From: CAKZRD01 sp964549155
Lineage (GTDB): Archaea; Nanobdellota; Nanobdellia; Pacearchaeales; GW2011-AR1
Reading direction: 5' to 3'
Assembly: GCA_964549155.1 (NCBI GenBank)
Contig: CAZJUG010000004.1
Span: 1-37,350 of the forward strand
Length of the DNA: 37,350 nucleotides
In this document: positions 1 through 8,872 of the stretch, one piece after another
Position numbering within the stretch: the first letter of the stretch is position 1
Layout: every line of letters starts with the position of its first letter
The notes under the pieces: generated by a model
What the model saw: the letters and a program-made list of their open reading frames with translations, nothing else
The model's database searches: none
Told to the model about the DNA's origin: nothing
Translations under genes and position numbers: made by a program

Positions 1-95
1 TGAAGAGTTATTCTAGAAGATTGACTGAAGTTGAGGAAGAGTTAGTGTTCTTAGAGGCCAAAGATTTTTTGAAGAAGAGGGGGCAGAGATTGTAA
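1..95 (+). CDS. C-terminal end of an unknown protein (partial)
   Basis: An open frame enters from the left edge and ends at TAA 93-95, giving about 30 residues rich in Glu, Lys and Arg (ending KKRGQRL). The first two bases are TG, so an A just outside the window would make ATG and this could instead be a whole 31-residue gene. No family is recognisable from so short a piece. The charged, probably helical composition is all that can be said. Confidence 0.4.
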   Translation, partial: KSYSRRLTEVEEELVFLEAKDFLKKRGQRL

Positions 96-532
96 CTTGG
101 AAGACATAAAATTTTTTCCGTTCGCATTCTCACTTTCAAAAATTTTGGGAAATTTTATTAATTCCCCCACCTTCTGCGAGAGGTTTATTCTTCGAGAAAA
201 TTGACTTTTCATGTTTATTGGGAATAAACTGAATGAACAAATACATAGAATATACTATCGAGATACTACAATTCCCTGCAAAATTGCGAAAGAGAAAGCG
301 GAGCAATTTTGTTGTTTTTTAAAATTTTGCACTTTTTGAATTTAAGAGATCATTCCGCTTCTATGTCGCTCTCATGATTTCTTGGGATATCTTGGTAACA
401 CATAATTTCTTCTCTTTGTTGTTTCGAGTAAAATTTTAGATTTTATTGAGTCATGTGAAATTAAAGAACAACAAATCTAAGTCATTAAGATGGAGAAAGA
501 GAGTTTATCCAGAAGACTAAGGTTTTATGAAT
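96..532. other. spacer with no recognisable gene
   Basis: About 440 bases of AT-rich DNA with no open frame of useful length, no tRNA-like cloverleaf and no clear repeat. It lies between the end of a rightward gene and the end of a leftward gene, so it is a convergent spacer and needs no promoter. I see nothing definable in it. Confidence 0.6.
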
Positions 533-1219
533 TTACTTTTTAGAATTTAATTTTTTCAATTCGTTATAATTATCTATAAGGGGATTCATCATTTTGGACA
601 TTGTTCCATGAATGTTTTCTAAGTCTTTTTGTACCATCTTGGTTGATTCTCCAAATTCTCCAATTTTTCCAATAATTGCTCTTTGTATAGAATCAAGACT
701 ATTTTCTATTCTCTTTATTCTTTCTTTTAATTCCTCTATTTCTCTCTGATTTGCATTTTTTACTCTTGTGAGTTCATCTATTTTTTTTAATATTTCATGT
801 GTTTTTTCGTTGACTATTTGTTCTGCTATATCTGTTATTGTTTCTGTGCTTCCCCCACTTTGGTCTGGATAATATGCTCCATATTGTTGTTGTCCTGAAT
901 AATCTTGATATTGCTGATCTGTTTGGGCAGGATAAGTTTGATAATCTGGTTGAGCATATTGCGGTGCCGAATATTCTCCTGAAATATTTTGTGGGGGTTC
1001 TTGATATGCTTGTTGGGGAACATTTTGGTTTGATTGGCTTTCTTGAAATTCTGAATTGTTTTGTTCAGGTTCTTGAGAAACAGCATTTTTTATTCTTGCT
1101 TGATTTAGAGAATCTTCGATTTCTTTCATTGGAAATCCTTCTTGTCTTAAAGAGTTGACTATATCCGATTCTGATAATCCCTGCTGTTGAAGTTGTAATA
1201 ATCTATCTAGTGCTGTCAT
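533..1219 (-). CDS. Gln/Pro/Tyr-rich protein with N-terminal helical motif and C-terminal coiled coil
   Basis: 228 aa, no signal peptide or membrane segment, so cytoplasmic. Residues about 1-45 form a small two-helix, UBA-like motif (GLSESDIVNSLRQEGF). Residues about 50-125 are a disordered Gln/Pro/Tyr/Ser linker. Residues about 135-228 are a heptad-rich coiled coil. Its start overlaps the stop of the upstream gene by 4 nt (ATGA), so the two are translationally coupled. The pair diverges from a pilus ATPase gene, which suggests cytosolic accessory parts of the pilus/archaellum-like machine, analogous in architecture to FlaC/D/E. That role is inference; no characterised family is recognised. 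A similar helical motif ends the membrane protein at 9739-10182. Confidence 0.7.
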   Translation of the reverse strand: MTALDRLLQLQQQGLSESDIVNSLRQEGFPMKEIEDSLNQARIKNAVSQEPEQNNSEFQESQSNQNVPQQAYQEPPQNISGEYSAPQYAQPDYQTYPAQTDQQYQDYSGQQQYGAYYPDQSGGSTETITDIAEQIVNEKTHEILKKIDELTRVKNANQREIEELKERIKRIENSLDSIQRAIIGKIGEFGESTKMVQKDLENIHGTMSKMMNPLIDNYNELKKLNSKK

Positions 1220-1638
1220 GTTTTTAGTAGTTTGTTCGGCTTTTTATTTCTTTCTACTTCTTCTGGTTTGATTATTTCTCCCTTCTTTTTTGAAATTTCT
1301 TCTAAATCTTTTTTTCTAACAAACTCTAGGGGTTGAAAATCTTTTAACATTCTTTCTATTAATACTATTTCATCTCGTCTAACCCATTTTTCAGATTCAT
1401 GGGAAATATTTTGTATTAATCTTTTCAAATCTTTCAGTTCTTTTTTTATCTCTGCATTTTCTTTATTTATTTTTTTAATTTGTTCATCATATTCTTCTTT
1501 AATAAATATAAGATTTTTGCTGACAAGATTTATTTTTTCTCGATTATTATTAGTTCTTTCTTCCAAATCATTTATTCGAATTCCCATATCTGAAGAAAAA
1601 TCTTGACTATATTCTGACTGCCCCTCTTGATTTGTCAT
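1216..1638 (-). CDS. coiled-coil protein, possible pilus accessory subunit
   Basis: 140 aa, highly charged, with a predicted coiled coil from about residue 20 to 85, then a conserved-looking segment (WVRRDEIVLIERML, FVRKKDLEEI) and a basic tail. No signal peptide or membrane helix. It is the first gene of a two-gene leftward operon and shares ATGA with the next gene. A TATA-like TTTAAATA at about 1658-1667 sits about 25 nt before ATG 1638, fitting a leaderless mRNA. Short coiled-coil proteins beside FlaI/FlaJ genes occur in archaellum loci (FlaC/D), but here the resemblance is in architecture only. Confidence 0.65.
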   Translation of the reverse strand: MTNQEGQSEYSQDFSSDMGIRINDLEERTNNNREKINLVSKNLIFIKEEYDEQIKKINKENAEIKKELKDLKRLIQNISHESEKWVRRDEIVLIERMLKDFQPLEFVRKKDLEEISKKKGEIIKPEEVERNKKPNKLLKT

Positions 1639-1654
1639 GTTTTTGTTAGTTTTT

Positions 1655-1703
1655 CTATATTTAAATAGTTTCTCATTGTTTTTCTATCACCCAAATATTT
1701 TTA
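1655..1703. promoter_or_regulatory. divergent promoter region of the pilus locus
   Basis: Two separate TATA-like elements lie back to back. TTTAAATA at about 1658-1667 serves the leftward coiled-coil pair (ATG 1638). AAATATTT at about 1693-1700 serves the rightward ATPase gene (ATG 1734, GTG 1728). Both spacings suit leaderless transcripts. No operator-like palindrome is obvious. Confidence 0.5.
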
Positions 1704-1733
1704 ATCTCTGTTTTCTGATTATTCTTGGTGAAT

Positions 1734-3977
1734 ATGATATTTGAAAAAGAGCCCTTGTTTGCAACTGAAATAAAAAGAGAATCTGGAGAAAATGTTCTTT
1801 ATGTTAATTTTATTGGTGCAAACTTTGTTCCTTCTTTGTCTTCTTCTCCTCAAATAATGGCTCGGACAATTGATATCTTGGGGGAGAACTCAAATATCTC
1901 TAGATTGGTTTTTGTCCAACAGAGAAATTATTCTTTCTCTCTGAAACAGGTTAACATGCTCATTGAAATTGCGAATCTTTACAAATTTCTCATAAATAGT
2001 GAGAGAGTTTTATCCGAAGAAAAGATAATGTTATTCAAGGATCCTTATAGAGCTTTCAATTTTTTATCAAATCTATTGAACAATGTTCTGAAGCAAGATC
2101 CTGTTTTAGCATATAGATTTTTGCGAGACGAAATCAATAGGTCTAAAGAGCAAGATTTTTATAAGGGATTTTTGGAAAATCTTCTTTCTAGTTTTAAACA
2201 ATTGTCCATGATTAAAGAGTGTCAAGATATTTTAGATGATGCTTCTGTTAAGGGAAGAGAGATATATTCTGATTTATTTAGACCAGACATAATCCCTAAT
2301 TTTGTTTTTACAAGAGCTGTTTTGAAGATTCCTGAAAATTGTGAAATCTTAGAGGAGTATGAAATTGGTTCTGGGACCGACAAAGCAACTGTTTCAATTC
2401 TTAAGGAATTGGGAGGGTCTAAACTTAGGTATCACATATCTTCTCCAGAGTATTATCTTGGTGATGAGTATCATGTGTTGTTGGGGGCTGCTAGGGAAGT
2501 TTTATCTGAGCATAGACCAACTGATGAAGAATTTAATGATTTGGAAAGAACTAGGCAAGTTTTTTTTAATATTGCTAGGGATTTAATTCAAGATTTATCA
2601 AAAAATAGGAATATTAGAATTAAATACTCTGATGTTGATCTTCTTGCTTCAATTTTGGTTAGGCATACAATAGGTTTCGGTATACTTGAGATTTTGTTAA
2701 AGGATGAAAATATACAGGATTTGATGATCAATGCTCCTTCTTCTAAATCTCCAATTTTTGTAAAACATGGGAAGTTTGGCGAATGCATTTCAAACATTAT
2801 TGTTTCTCAAGAAGATGTGGATTCTTGGGCTTCAAAATTTAGGATGTTATCTGGAAGACCTCTTGATGAAGCTCACCCAATTCTTGATACTTCACTAAAT
2901 CTCAATAATATGGGTGCGAGAATTGCGATAGTTCAGCAACCCCTTTCTCCGGAAGGAGTGGCTTATACCTTAAGAAGACATAGGGATAAACCTTGGACAT
3001 TGCCTTTATTTATCAAAAATAAAATGTTAGATGGACTTTCTGCAGGTTTGCTTTCTTTTCTAATTGATGGGGCTAGAACGATGCTGATTGCTGGAACAAG
3101 AAGTTCTGGTAAAACCTCTCTATTGGGGAGTTTGATGTTAGAAATTATGCCTCGTTATAGAATTATTAGTGTTGAAGATACTCTGGAGTTGCCTATCAAT
3201 GAATTAAGAAAATTAGATTATGATATTTTGTCTATGAAGGTTAGAAGTGCATTAACTGGGGAAAGCAATGAAGTTTCTGCGGAAGAAGGAATCAGAGCTT
3301 CTCTTCGTCTTGGAGATTCTTCTCTGATTGTTGGGGAAATAAGAAGTGATGAAGCTAAGGCTCTTTATGAGGCGATGAGAGTTGGAGCTTTAGCAAATGT
3401 TGTAGCTGGTACAATTCATGGTGCTAGTCCTTATGCTGTTTTTGATAGAGTTGTAAATGATTTGAATGTTCCTGTAACTTCTTTCAAAGCAACAGATTGT
3501 ATTGTTGTTGTAAATCCTATTAAAAGTGCTGATGGGATGAAATCTTGGAGGAGACTTTTAAGTATAACTGAGGTAAGAAAACATTGGACAAAAGACCCTC
3601 TTGAAGAAGGAGGATTTGTTGATTTGATGAAATATGATGTTGAGCAAGATAAAATTCTTGCTTCTTCTGATTTAATAAATGGAGATTCTGAAATGATGAA
3701 ATCTATTGCGGCAAATGTTAAGGGGTGGGCTGGGAATTGGGATGCTGTATGGGACAATGTTCTTTTAAGGCAAAAGATAAAAGAGGAAATTGTTAAATTT
3801 TCTGATAATGTTGGGAATCCCGAAGTTCTTGAAGCTGAATTTTGTGCTAAGGCAAATAATGTTTTTCATGAGGTTTCAGAAAATATTCGAGAAGAAGTTG
3901 GTTTGCCTGTTTCTGACAGAGTGTTTCCTGAGTGGCAGAAGTGGTTGAATGATGAGGCTAAAAAATTAGGGATTTAG
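1734..3977 (+). CDS. type IV pilus/archaellum-type secretion ATPase (VirB11/FlaI/GspE superfamily)
   Basis: 747 aa from ATG 1734; upstream TTG 1725 and GTG 1728 are also in frame, but ATG fits the TATA box at about 1693-1700. It is a hexameric cytoplasmic ATPase that powers pilin assembly or secretion. Visible motifs: Walker A GTRSSGKT at residues 454-461, an Asp-box segment (VEDTLELP) soon after, Walker B with catalytic Glu in LIVGEIRSDEA (Glu535), and a His box AGTIHGAS (His562). The roughly 240-residue N-terminal extension has no motif I recognise. The part before the P-loop resembles the N2 domain of archaeal FlaI-like ATPases. The likely partner is the FlaJ-type platform at 6618-8813. 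At about 750 aa it is longer than classical FlaI (about 550 aa), as is common in DPANN pilus ATPases. Confidence 0.93.
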   Translation: MIFEKEPLFATEIKRESGENVLYVNFIGANFVPSLSSSPQIMARTIDILGENSNISRLVFVQQRNYSFSLKQVNMLIEIANLYKFLINSERVLSEEKIMLFKDPYRAFNFLSNLLNNVLKQDPVLAYRFLRDEINRSKEQDFYKGFLENLLSSFKQLSMIKECQDILDDASVKGREIYSDLFRPDIIPNFVFTRAVLKIPENCEILEEYEIGSGTDKATVSILKELGGSKLRYHISSPEYYLGDEYHVLLGAAREVLSEHRPTDEEFNDLERTRQVFFNIARDLIQDLSKNRNIRIKYSDVDLLASILVRHTIGFGILEILLKDENIQDLMINAPSSKSPIFVKHGKFGECISNIIVSQEDVDSWASKFRMLSGRPLDEAHPILDTSLNLNNMGARIAIVQQPLSPEGVAYTLRRHRDKPWTLPLFIKNKMLDGLSAGLLSFLIDGARTMLIAGTRSSGKTSLLGSLMLEIMPRYRIISVEDTLELPINELRKLDYDILSMKVRSALTGESNEVSAEEGIRASLRLGDSSLIVGEIRSDEAKALYEAMRVGALANVVAGTIHGASPYAVFDRVVNDLNVPVTSFKATDCIVVVNPIKSADGMKSWRRLLSITEVRKHWTKDPLEEGGFVDLMKYDVEQDKILASSDLINGDSEMMKSIAANVKGWAGNWDAVWDNVLLRQKIKEEIVKFSDNVGNPEVLEAEFCAKANNVFHEVSENIREEVGLPVSDRVFPEWQKWLNDEAKKLGI

Positions 3978-3978
3978 G

Positions 3979-4107
3979 GGCTCTTTCTGGAATGTTTTAT
4001 ATTTGGTTTTAAATTTCCCACTAAATTCCGACTTCGTCGAAAAACCCGCCCTTCCCTTCAGTTGTGTTTCCAGAATATTAATAAAATCCAAAATTCTAGA
4101 CAGAGCC
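3979..4107. repeat. imperfect inverted repeat in the spacer after the ATPase gene
   Basis: Left arm 3979-3997 (GGCTCTTTCTGGAATGTTT) pairs with right arm 4090-4107 (AAAATTCTAGACAGAGCC) with about three mismatches. A shorter nested pair, TTCTGGAA/TTCCAGAA, lies inside. The spacer between the arms is about 90 bp with no coding potential. It could be a structured 3' UTR or terminator, or the remains of a small non-autonomous mobile element. No target-site duplication is evident. Confidence 0.35.
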
Positions 4108-4150
4108 GAGTTTAGAAAAGTTTTATAAACTTTAGATTCTCTCGGATTTC

Positions 4151-4399
4151 ATGAGAAAGAGTTTGATTTTTGTTTTGATTTGTTTGGTTCTAGTTAGTTC
4201 TGTCTTTTCTCAGGAATGGGTGGGGACTGATTCAGAGTTTACTAGCGAGGGAGATGATTCAGTTGTAGGGGAAAATTCTTTTTTCAATGAATGGCTTTTT
4301 TTGATTTTAGCAGTCTTGATAGTCTTTATTGTTTTTTCCCACTTAAGAAAGATTAATAAAGGAAAAAAATCTGTTAAATCTAGAGGAAAGAAGAGATGA
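4151..4399 (+). CDS. small secreted/membrane protein with one C-terminal helix
   Basis: 82 aa. A signal peptide covers about residues 1-20 (cleavage near VFSQ), then an acidic Ser/Asp/Glu-rich stretch, a membrane helix at about 47-65 and a very basic Lys/Arg tail that should stay in the cytoplasm. A TATA box TTTATAAA at about 4121-4129 lies about 27 nt upstream, so it probably begins a transcription unit. Its stop overlaps the next gene's ATG by 4 nt, coupling it to the FG-GAP/PKD surface protein. No family is recognised; it may anchor or assemble that partner. Confidence 0.65.
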   Translation: MRKSLIFVLICLVLVSSVFSQEWVGTDSEFTSEGDDSVVGENSFFNEWLFLILAVLIVFIVFSHLRKINKGKKSVKSRGKKR

Positions 4400-6411
4400 A
4401 AAAACAGTTTTTATTGTTCATGTTGGGGATTCTTTTAGTTGGAAGTGTTTTAAGCTTTGGAAATGTTTTTGCAGGTTGTGAAATTACTAACTGTGCTGTT
4501 AAGCATGTTAGTATGGGGGCCTTAGATTCTAATTGGATTCCTCTTGCAGCAGATATTGATGGCGATGGAAAATCTGATCCTTTAGCCTATAATTCTAATA
4601 GTCTTGGAGGAGAATGGGGTGGAGAATGGATAGCACTTCTTTCTAATTCGAATTATGGACTTGTCAGGATGAATTTTGGCGGACCTGGGCATATCCCATA
4701 TACTGGAGATATTGATGGCGACGGAAAAACAGATATTGCAGTATATAATCCTAGTATTGGAGGTTTGCATTATAGGCTTGCCAAAAACTTTGCGGAAGAG
4801 TTACCCCCTATAGACATAGGTACTGGATGGGACCTTGTTTTAGCAGATTATGATAATGATGGAAAGGTTGATGCTGTGGGTTATATTGAATCAACTAGCG
4901 AATGGTATTATAGCTTATCTAGCGAAGGATTTTCTAATGTTTACAAACAAAACTCTGGGTGGCTTGGAGGTTCGGGATTTAAACCTATTCAGGTAGATAT
5001 GTATAAACAAAGAAATGGCGATTTAGTTGTTTTTAATCCTTCAACTGGAATGTTTCAGGCAAGATTAAGAAGTAATTATAGTGAAAGGATAGACTTTGGT
5101 CATAGTAGTGTTGCAGGTTTTAAGCCAGTTATCGGAGATTATGATAGTGATGGAAAAACTGATGTCGGAATTTATAGAGACTGGGGATTGGGGATTGAGC
5201 TTTATTATGCTTTTTCGAGTAAGGCCTATGCTGTTGAAGGACCAATTTACATAGATCTTGGAAGTCCTGGTTGGAAAATAGTTTCTGGAAATTGGGATGA
5301 TACTCCGAAGTCTGATCCAGTTGGTTTTAAGGAAGGTCAATGGTTTGGAGAAATTTGCGATTATATATGTACTGATGATCCTGATGAGCCATATAGCCTT
5401 AATCAAGCTTATTGGGCAGATTTAAATGGACAAAAAATCTCTAGTGCACAGGTTGGAGATAGTGTTATGATGGTCTTTGGTGGAGAAAATCTTGGAGGGA
5501 CTCAGTTGACCTATGAGATTCAGGAGTTTAATTCTGGAGTTTGGTATAATCCTTTGACTTGGTTCAATAAGGGTTGGGATAGCCAACCAAAAATTACTTC
5601 AACTAAGGGTTATCAAATTTATAAAATAGATAATATCAAAACAAAGAGATTTAATGTTTCGGTGGACTCAACAGGTGTTTGGAAACTCTCTAATAATCTC
5701 ACCATAGGTTCTGGAAATAATGCTCAACCTGTTGCAACAATTACTTCTCCAGATTCAGGTTTTAAGGGGTCTGTGGGTAATTTAATTCCATTTAAACAAA
5801 GAAGTACTGATTCTGATGATTTGTTGAAGATTACTTGGGATTTTGGTGATAGTAGTACTGATAAGGTTTTCCAAAATTATTCTAAATTTTTAAATGCAAA
5901 CAGTGCGGATGTTTCTCATTCTTATTCAAAAGAAGGAAATTATGTTATTACATTGATTGCTAATGAGATGACAAGGGGACAGAGTGATAGAGACTCTGTA
6001 CAAGTTCAAATATTCAAACAAGGGATAAATATTATCCCCATAATAAGTTCTCCTGTAATGGATAGCATTCAAGGGTATGTTGTCTCCTATGATGCTTCTC
6101 AAAGTTATGTTGCAAATTGTTATTCTATGGAGGGTAGTTCTTCTGTTAGTAATCCAAATTTTGTTGCTGGAAACTTGGGTTGTGATTATATCCTTGCTCC
6201 TGGAGAAAAATTTCCTAGTCAAGGGGTTGTTCAGATTAGATGGAAGGAGATTGATTCAAATGGAGATATTGTTGAATGGATTAGGGGAAGTGATGCAGAA
6301 GGAGTTGTTTGGGATTCTTCAAATTATGATGATGCCGTTGTTTTTCCAAAATTGTATAAATCTCCTAAATTTAGAAGAATTAGAATGGAGATGAGCTATA
6401 GTTCTCCTTAG
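4396..6411 (+). CDS. secreted FG-GAP (VCBS)/PKD repeat surface protein
   Basis: 671 aa with an N-terminal signal peptide (cleavage near residue 26, VFA-GC). At least four calcium-loop motifs of FG-GAP type follow: DIDGDGKSD (about residue 54), DIDGDGKTD (about 105), DYDNDGKVD (about 151) and DYDSDGKTD (about 250), plus a degenerate fifth (about 300). These suggest a beta-propeller-like N-terminal half. A PKD-like domain with WDFGDSS and an HSYSKEGNYVITL strand covers about 445-550. The remaining C-terminal part is Cys-poor and unassigned, with no clear membrane anchor. Such proteins mediate adhesion or cell-surface contact. Its position between a pilus ATPase and a pilus platform suggests export or display linked to the pilus (inference). 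Confidence 0.82.
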   Translation: MKKQFLLFMLGILLVGSVLSFGNVFAGCEITNCAVKHVSMGALDSNWIPLAADIDGDGKSDPLAYNSNSLGGEWGGEWIALLSNSNYGLVRMNFGGPGHIPYTGDIDGDGKTDIAVYNPSIGGLHYRLAKNFAEELPPIDIGTGWDLVLADYDNDGKVDAVGYIESTSEWYYSLSSEGFSNVYKQNSGWLGGSGFKPIQVDMYKQRNGDLVVFNPSTGMFQARLRSNYSERIDFGHSSVAGFKPVIGDYDSDGKTDVGIYRDWGLGIELYYAFSSKAYAVEGPIYIDLGSPGWKIVSGNWDDTPKSDPVGFKEGQWFGEICDYICTDDPDEPYSLNQAYWADLNGQKISSAQVGDSVMMVFGGENLGGTQLTYEIQEFNSGVWYNPLTWFNKGWDSQPKITSTKGYQIYKIDNIKTKRFNVSVDSTGVWKLSNNLTIGSGNNAQPVATITSPDSGFKGSVGNLIPFKQRSTDSDDLLKITWDFGDSSTDKVFQNYSKFLNANSADVSHSYSKEGNYVITLIANEMTRGQSDRDSVQVQIFKQGINIIPIISSPVMDSIQGYVVSYDASQSYVANCYSMEGSSSVSNPNFVAGNLGCDYILAPGEKFPSQGVVQIRWKEIDSNGDIVEWIRGSDAEGVVWDSSNYDDAVVFPKLYKSPKFRRIRMEMSYSSP

Positions 6412-6460
6412 AAAGACTTAAAAAGTAACTTTTCATTATTTTTAGTAACTTTAGGTAACC

Positions 6461-6640
6461 ATGAAAGATAAAAAAATAGCTGTTGTGAAAATAGATTCTG
6501 ATTTGTTGAGAGAGATAGAAGAGTTTATTAATCAGGAAGATAAAAGGTTTGATTATGTGAACAAGAAACAGTTTGTGGATTTAGCTGTTCTTGAAAAATT
6601 AAAAAAAGAGGGTTGGAATGGAAGAAAGAAAAAGTGCTGA
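6461..6640 (+). CDS. small ribbon-helix-helix-like protein
   Basis: 59 aa, basic. The N-terminal strand IAVVKIDSDLLREIEEFI followed by FDYVNKKQFVDLAVLEKL matches the strand-helix-helix layout of ribbon-helix-helix DNA-binding proteins. The last 23 nt overlap the start of the platform gene in another frame, so the two are co-translated. An RHH protein inside a pilus operon could be its autoregulator, but RHH-like folds also act in protein contacts. Function is inferred from fold pattern only. Confidence 0.6.
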   Translation: MKDKKIAVVKIDSDLLREIEEFINQEDKRFDYVNKKQFVDLAVLEKLKKEGWNGRKKKC

Positions 6641-8813
6641 AGACATCATGCGGACATATGGTGCGAAACTTGAAAAAGAAATAACTGGTTTTGACTCTGG
6701 GGGAGGTTATAGTCGTTCTTATGCAAATTTCAAGGCGAGTATGACTCCTGTTTTATCTTCTTATGAAAAATGGTGTAAAAGTTTGGGGAGTTTCGTAAAG
6801 GTAAATCCTTCTCAGAAAGATGCGGAAAAAATACAAAAGAATCTAGATCAAGCACATTTGAATGTAACTCCCTCAGAAGTTTCTTCTTTGGCATTTATGA
6901 GTTTCTTTGCTGTCTTCTTTATAGGACTCTTTTCTTTGATAGGGTATTGGGGAATAATGAGTGAGTGGTTTTTTGGCTTTGAAAGTTTTCCGATGGGATT
7001 GCTATTCCTCCTTTTAATCTTTTCAGTTTTTCTATACTATTTTACCTCTAGTTTGCCTGAAAGGATTGCAGTCAGTTGGAGATTGAAAGCAAGTTCGCAG
7101 ATGGTTCCTGCAATTTTGTATATAGTAATTTATATGAAACACACTTCAAATCTTGAAAAGGCAATTTCTTTTGCTGCGGAACATTTAGAACCTCCATTAG
7201 CTTTAGATTTTAAGAAAATATTTTGGGATGTTGAAGTTGGAAAATATTCTACTATTAAGGAGAGTGTTGATGCATATTTGGAAAGTTGGAGAGGATTTTC
7301 TTTAGAATTTATTGAAGCATTTCATTTAATTGAATCTAGTCTGTTTGAACCTTCTGAGTCTAGAAGAATTGCATTTTTAGAAAAATCTTTGCAAGTTATT
7401 TTAGATGGGGTTTATGATAAGATGTTAAAATATACTCATGAAGTAAAAGCTCCATTGACTAATCTTTACATGTTGGGAATTGTTTTGCCTACCCTTTCTT
7501 TAGCGATTTTACCTTTGGCTTCTACAATGTTGCAGGGAAGTATTACTTGGCCTGCGGTTTTCGTTGCATTTAATTTAATAATTCCCTTTGCTGTAATTTA
7601 TATGACTTGGAATGTTGTTAGCTTAAGACCTGGAGGATATGGTGATAGTTCTTATTTAGAAAAAAATCCCCTTTATTATAAATACACAAGTAGTAAACCT
7701 TATTGGAAGGCCTTTTTTATCGCATTGCCTATTTTTCTTATAGGAATAATTCCTCTTCTTTTCATGTATACTCCCCTGCCTGAGTGGATAAATTTAGAAG
7801 GAAGAGATATGACTTGGGATTCAATTGGAATTCCTCTTTTGGGAAATTCAGGAATTTTTGGTATTATAGAATCTGAATCTGGGGGTTTTTATGGTCCCAT
7901 GGGAATTTTAGCTTCTATTCTTTCTCTTTTTATTCCCCTAGCGATTGCAATATTCTTTATTGTTGCTTTAAAATCGCGGACAACTGAGCTAATAAAAGAA
8001 AGAGAGAAGTATAAAGAAGTTGAAGAGGGATTTGTTTCTTCTTTATTTCAATTAGGAAATAGGATGGGGGATGGAATTCCTGCGGAGTTGTCTTTCTTGA
8101 AAGTTGCTGAAACATCTAAGGGAACTTCTAGTGAAGGATTTTTTAGATATGTAAATCAGAATATACACCAGATGGGGATGTCTGTAGAACAGGCAATTTT
8201 CAATCCTCGTAGGGGAGCAATTATTTTTTATCCCTCTGCTTTGATTGTTACTTCTATGAAAATTTTAGTGGAGTCTGTTAAGAAAGGATTGCAAGTTGCT
8301 GCGAGAAGTTTAGTTTCTATTTCTGATTATGTAAAAAATATTAAAAAAATAGATGATAGGATGAGTGATTTGCTTGCAGATATTCTTTCTGATATGAAAT
8401 CTAACATGGTCTTTTTGGCACCTTTGCTATCGGGAATTATTATGGGCTTGGCCGTCATGATTACAACAATCATTGGAGGATTGGGGAAGTTTACTTCTCA
8501 AATTGGGTCGGGTGCAGATGGATCAATGAGCGGGATGGGAGGATTAGGTTCTTTGATGGGAATGTTTGAAATCTCTGAGATGATTCCTCCTTATTGGTTG
8601 CAAATAATTGTTGGGTTATATTTAATTGAAATCGTGTTTATTTTAACTTCAACTTTGGTTGTAATCAAATCTGGAAAAGATGATTTAGAGAAAACACATG
8701 AAACTGCTTTGAATTTACAGAAGGCAATTTTATTTTATTTTATAGTTGCTTTGGTTTCAATAATTGCATTATCTTTACTTGGTTCGATTGTTTTACAGGG
8801 AGTAGTTAGTTAA
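6618..8813 (+). CDS. pilus/archaellum-type membrane platform protein (FlaJ/TadC/GspF superfamily)
   Basis: 731 aa with about nine predicted membrane helices: near residues 92-112, 120-140, 280-300, 310-335, 370-390, 430-455, 600-620, 660-685 and 705-728. Two cytoplasmic GspF-like domains precede the second and later helix groups. One lies about 165-275 with LYIVIYMKHTSNLEKAISFA. The other lies about 475-600 with SSLFQLGNRMGDGIPAEL. This is the polytopic inner-membrane core to which the ATPase docks. Archaeal FlaJ-like proteins share the duplicated T2SSF layout. The start ATG 6618 lies inside the preceding RHH-like gene. It is longer than FlaJ (about 550-600 aa), as in other DPANN homologues. 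Confidence 0.9.
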   Translation: MEERKSAEDIMRTYGAKLEKEITGFDSGGGYSRSYANFKASMTPVLSSYEKWCKSLGSFVKVNPSQKDAEKIQKNLDQAHLNVTPSEVSSLAFMSFFAVFFIGLFSLIGYWGIMSEWFFGFESFPMGLLFLLLIFSVFLYYFTSSLPERIAVSWRLKASSQMVPAILYIVIYMKHTSNLEKAISFAAEHLEPPLALDFKKIFWDVEVGKYSTIKESVDAYLESWRGFSLEFIEAFHLIESSLFEPSESRRIAFLEKSLQVILDGVYDKMLKYTHEVKAPLTNLYMLGIVLPTLSLAILPLASTMLQGSITWPAVFVAFNLIIPFAVIYMTWNVVSLRPGGYGDSSYLEKNPLYYKYTSSKPYWKAFFIALPIFLIGIIPLLFMYTPLPEWINLEGRDMTWDSIGIPLLGNSGIFGIIESESGGFYGPMGILASILSLFIPLAIAIFFIVALKSRTTELIKEREKYKEVEEGFVSSLFQLGNRMGDGIPAELSFLKVAETSKGTSSEGFFRYVNQNIHQMGMSVEQAIFNPRRGAIIFYPSALIVTSMKILVESVKKGLQVAARSLVSISDYVKNIKKIDDRMSDLLADILSDMKSNMVFLAPLLSGIIMGLAVMITTIIGGLGKFTSQIGSGADGSMSGMGGLGSLMGMFEISEMIPPYWLQIIVGLYLIEIVFILTSTLVVIKSGKDDLEKTHETALNLQKAILFYFIVALVSIIALSLLGSIVLQGVVS

Positions 8814-8872
8814 TCTGTATTAATTTTTAAGTTACACTAAAGTTTTATAAAAGATTTTTGATTAAGATTGTT

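Noticed and set aside
838..1158. 106-aa plus-strand open frame
   Set aside because: Lies antisense within the Gln-rich coiled-coil gene; low-complexity shadow with no start signal.
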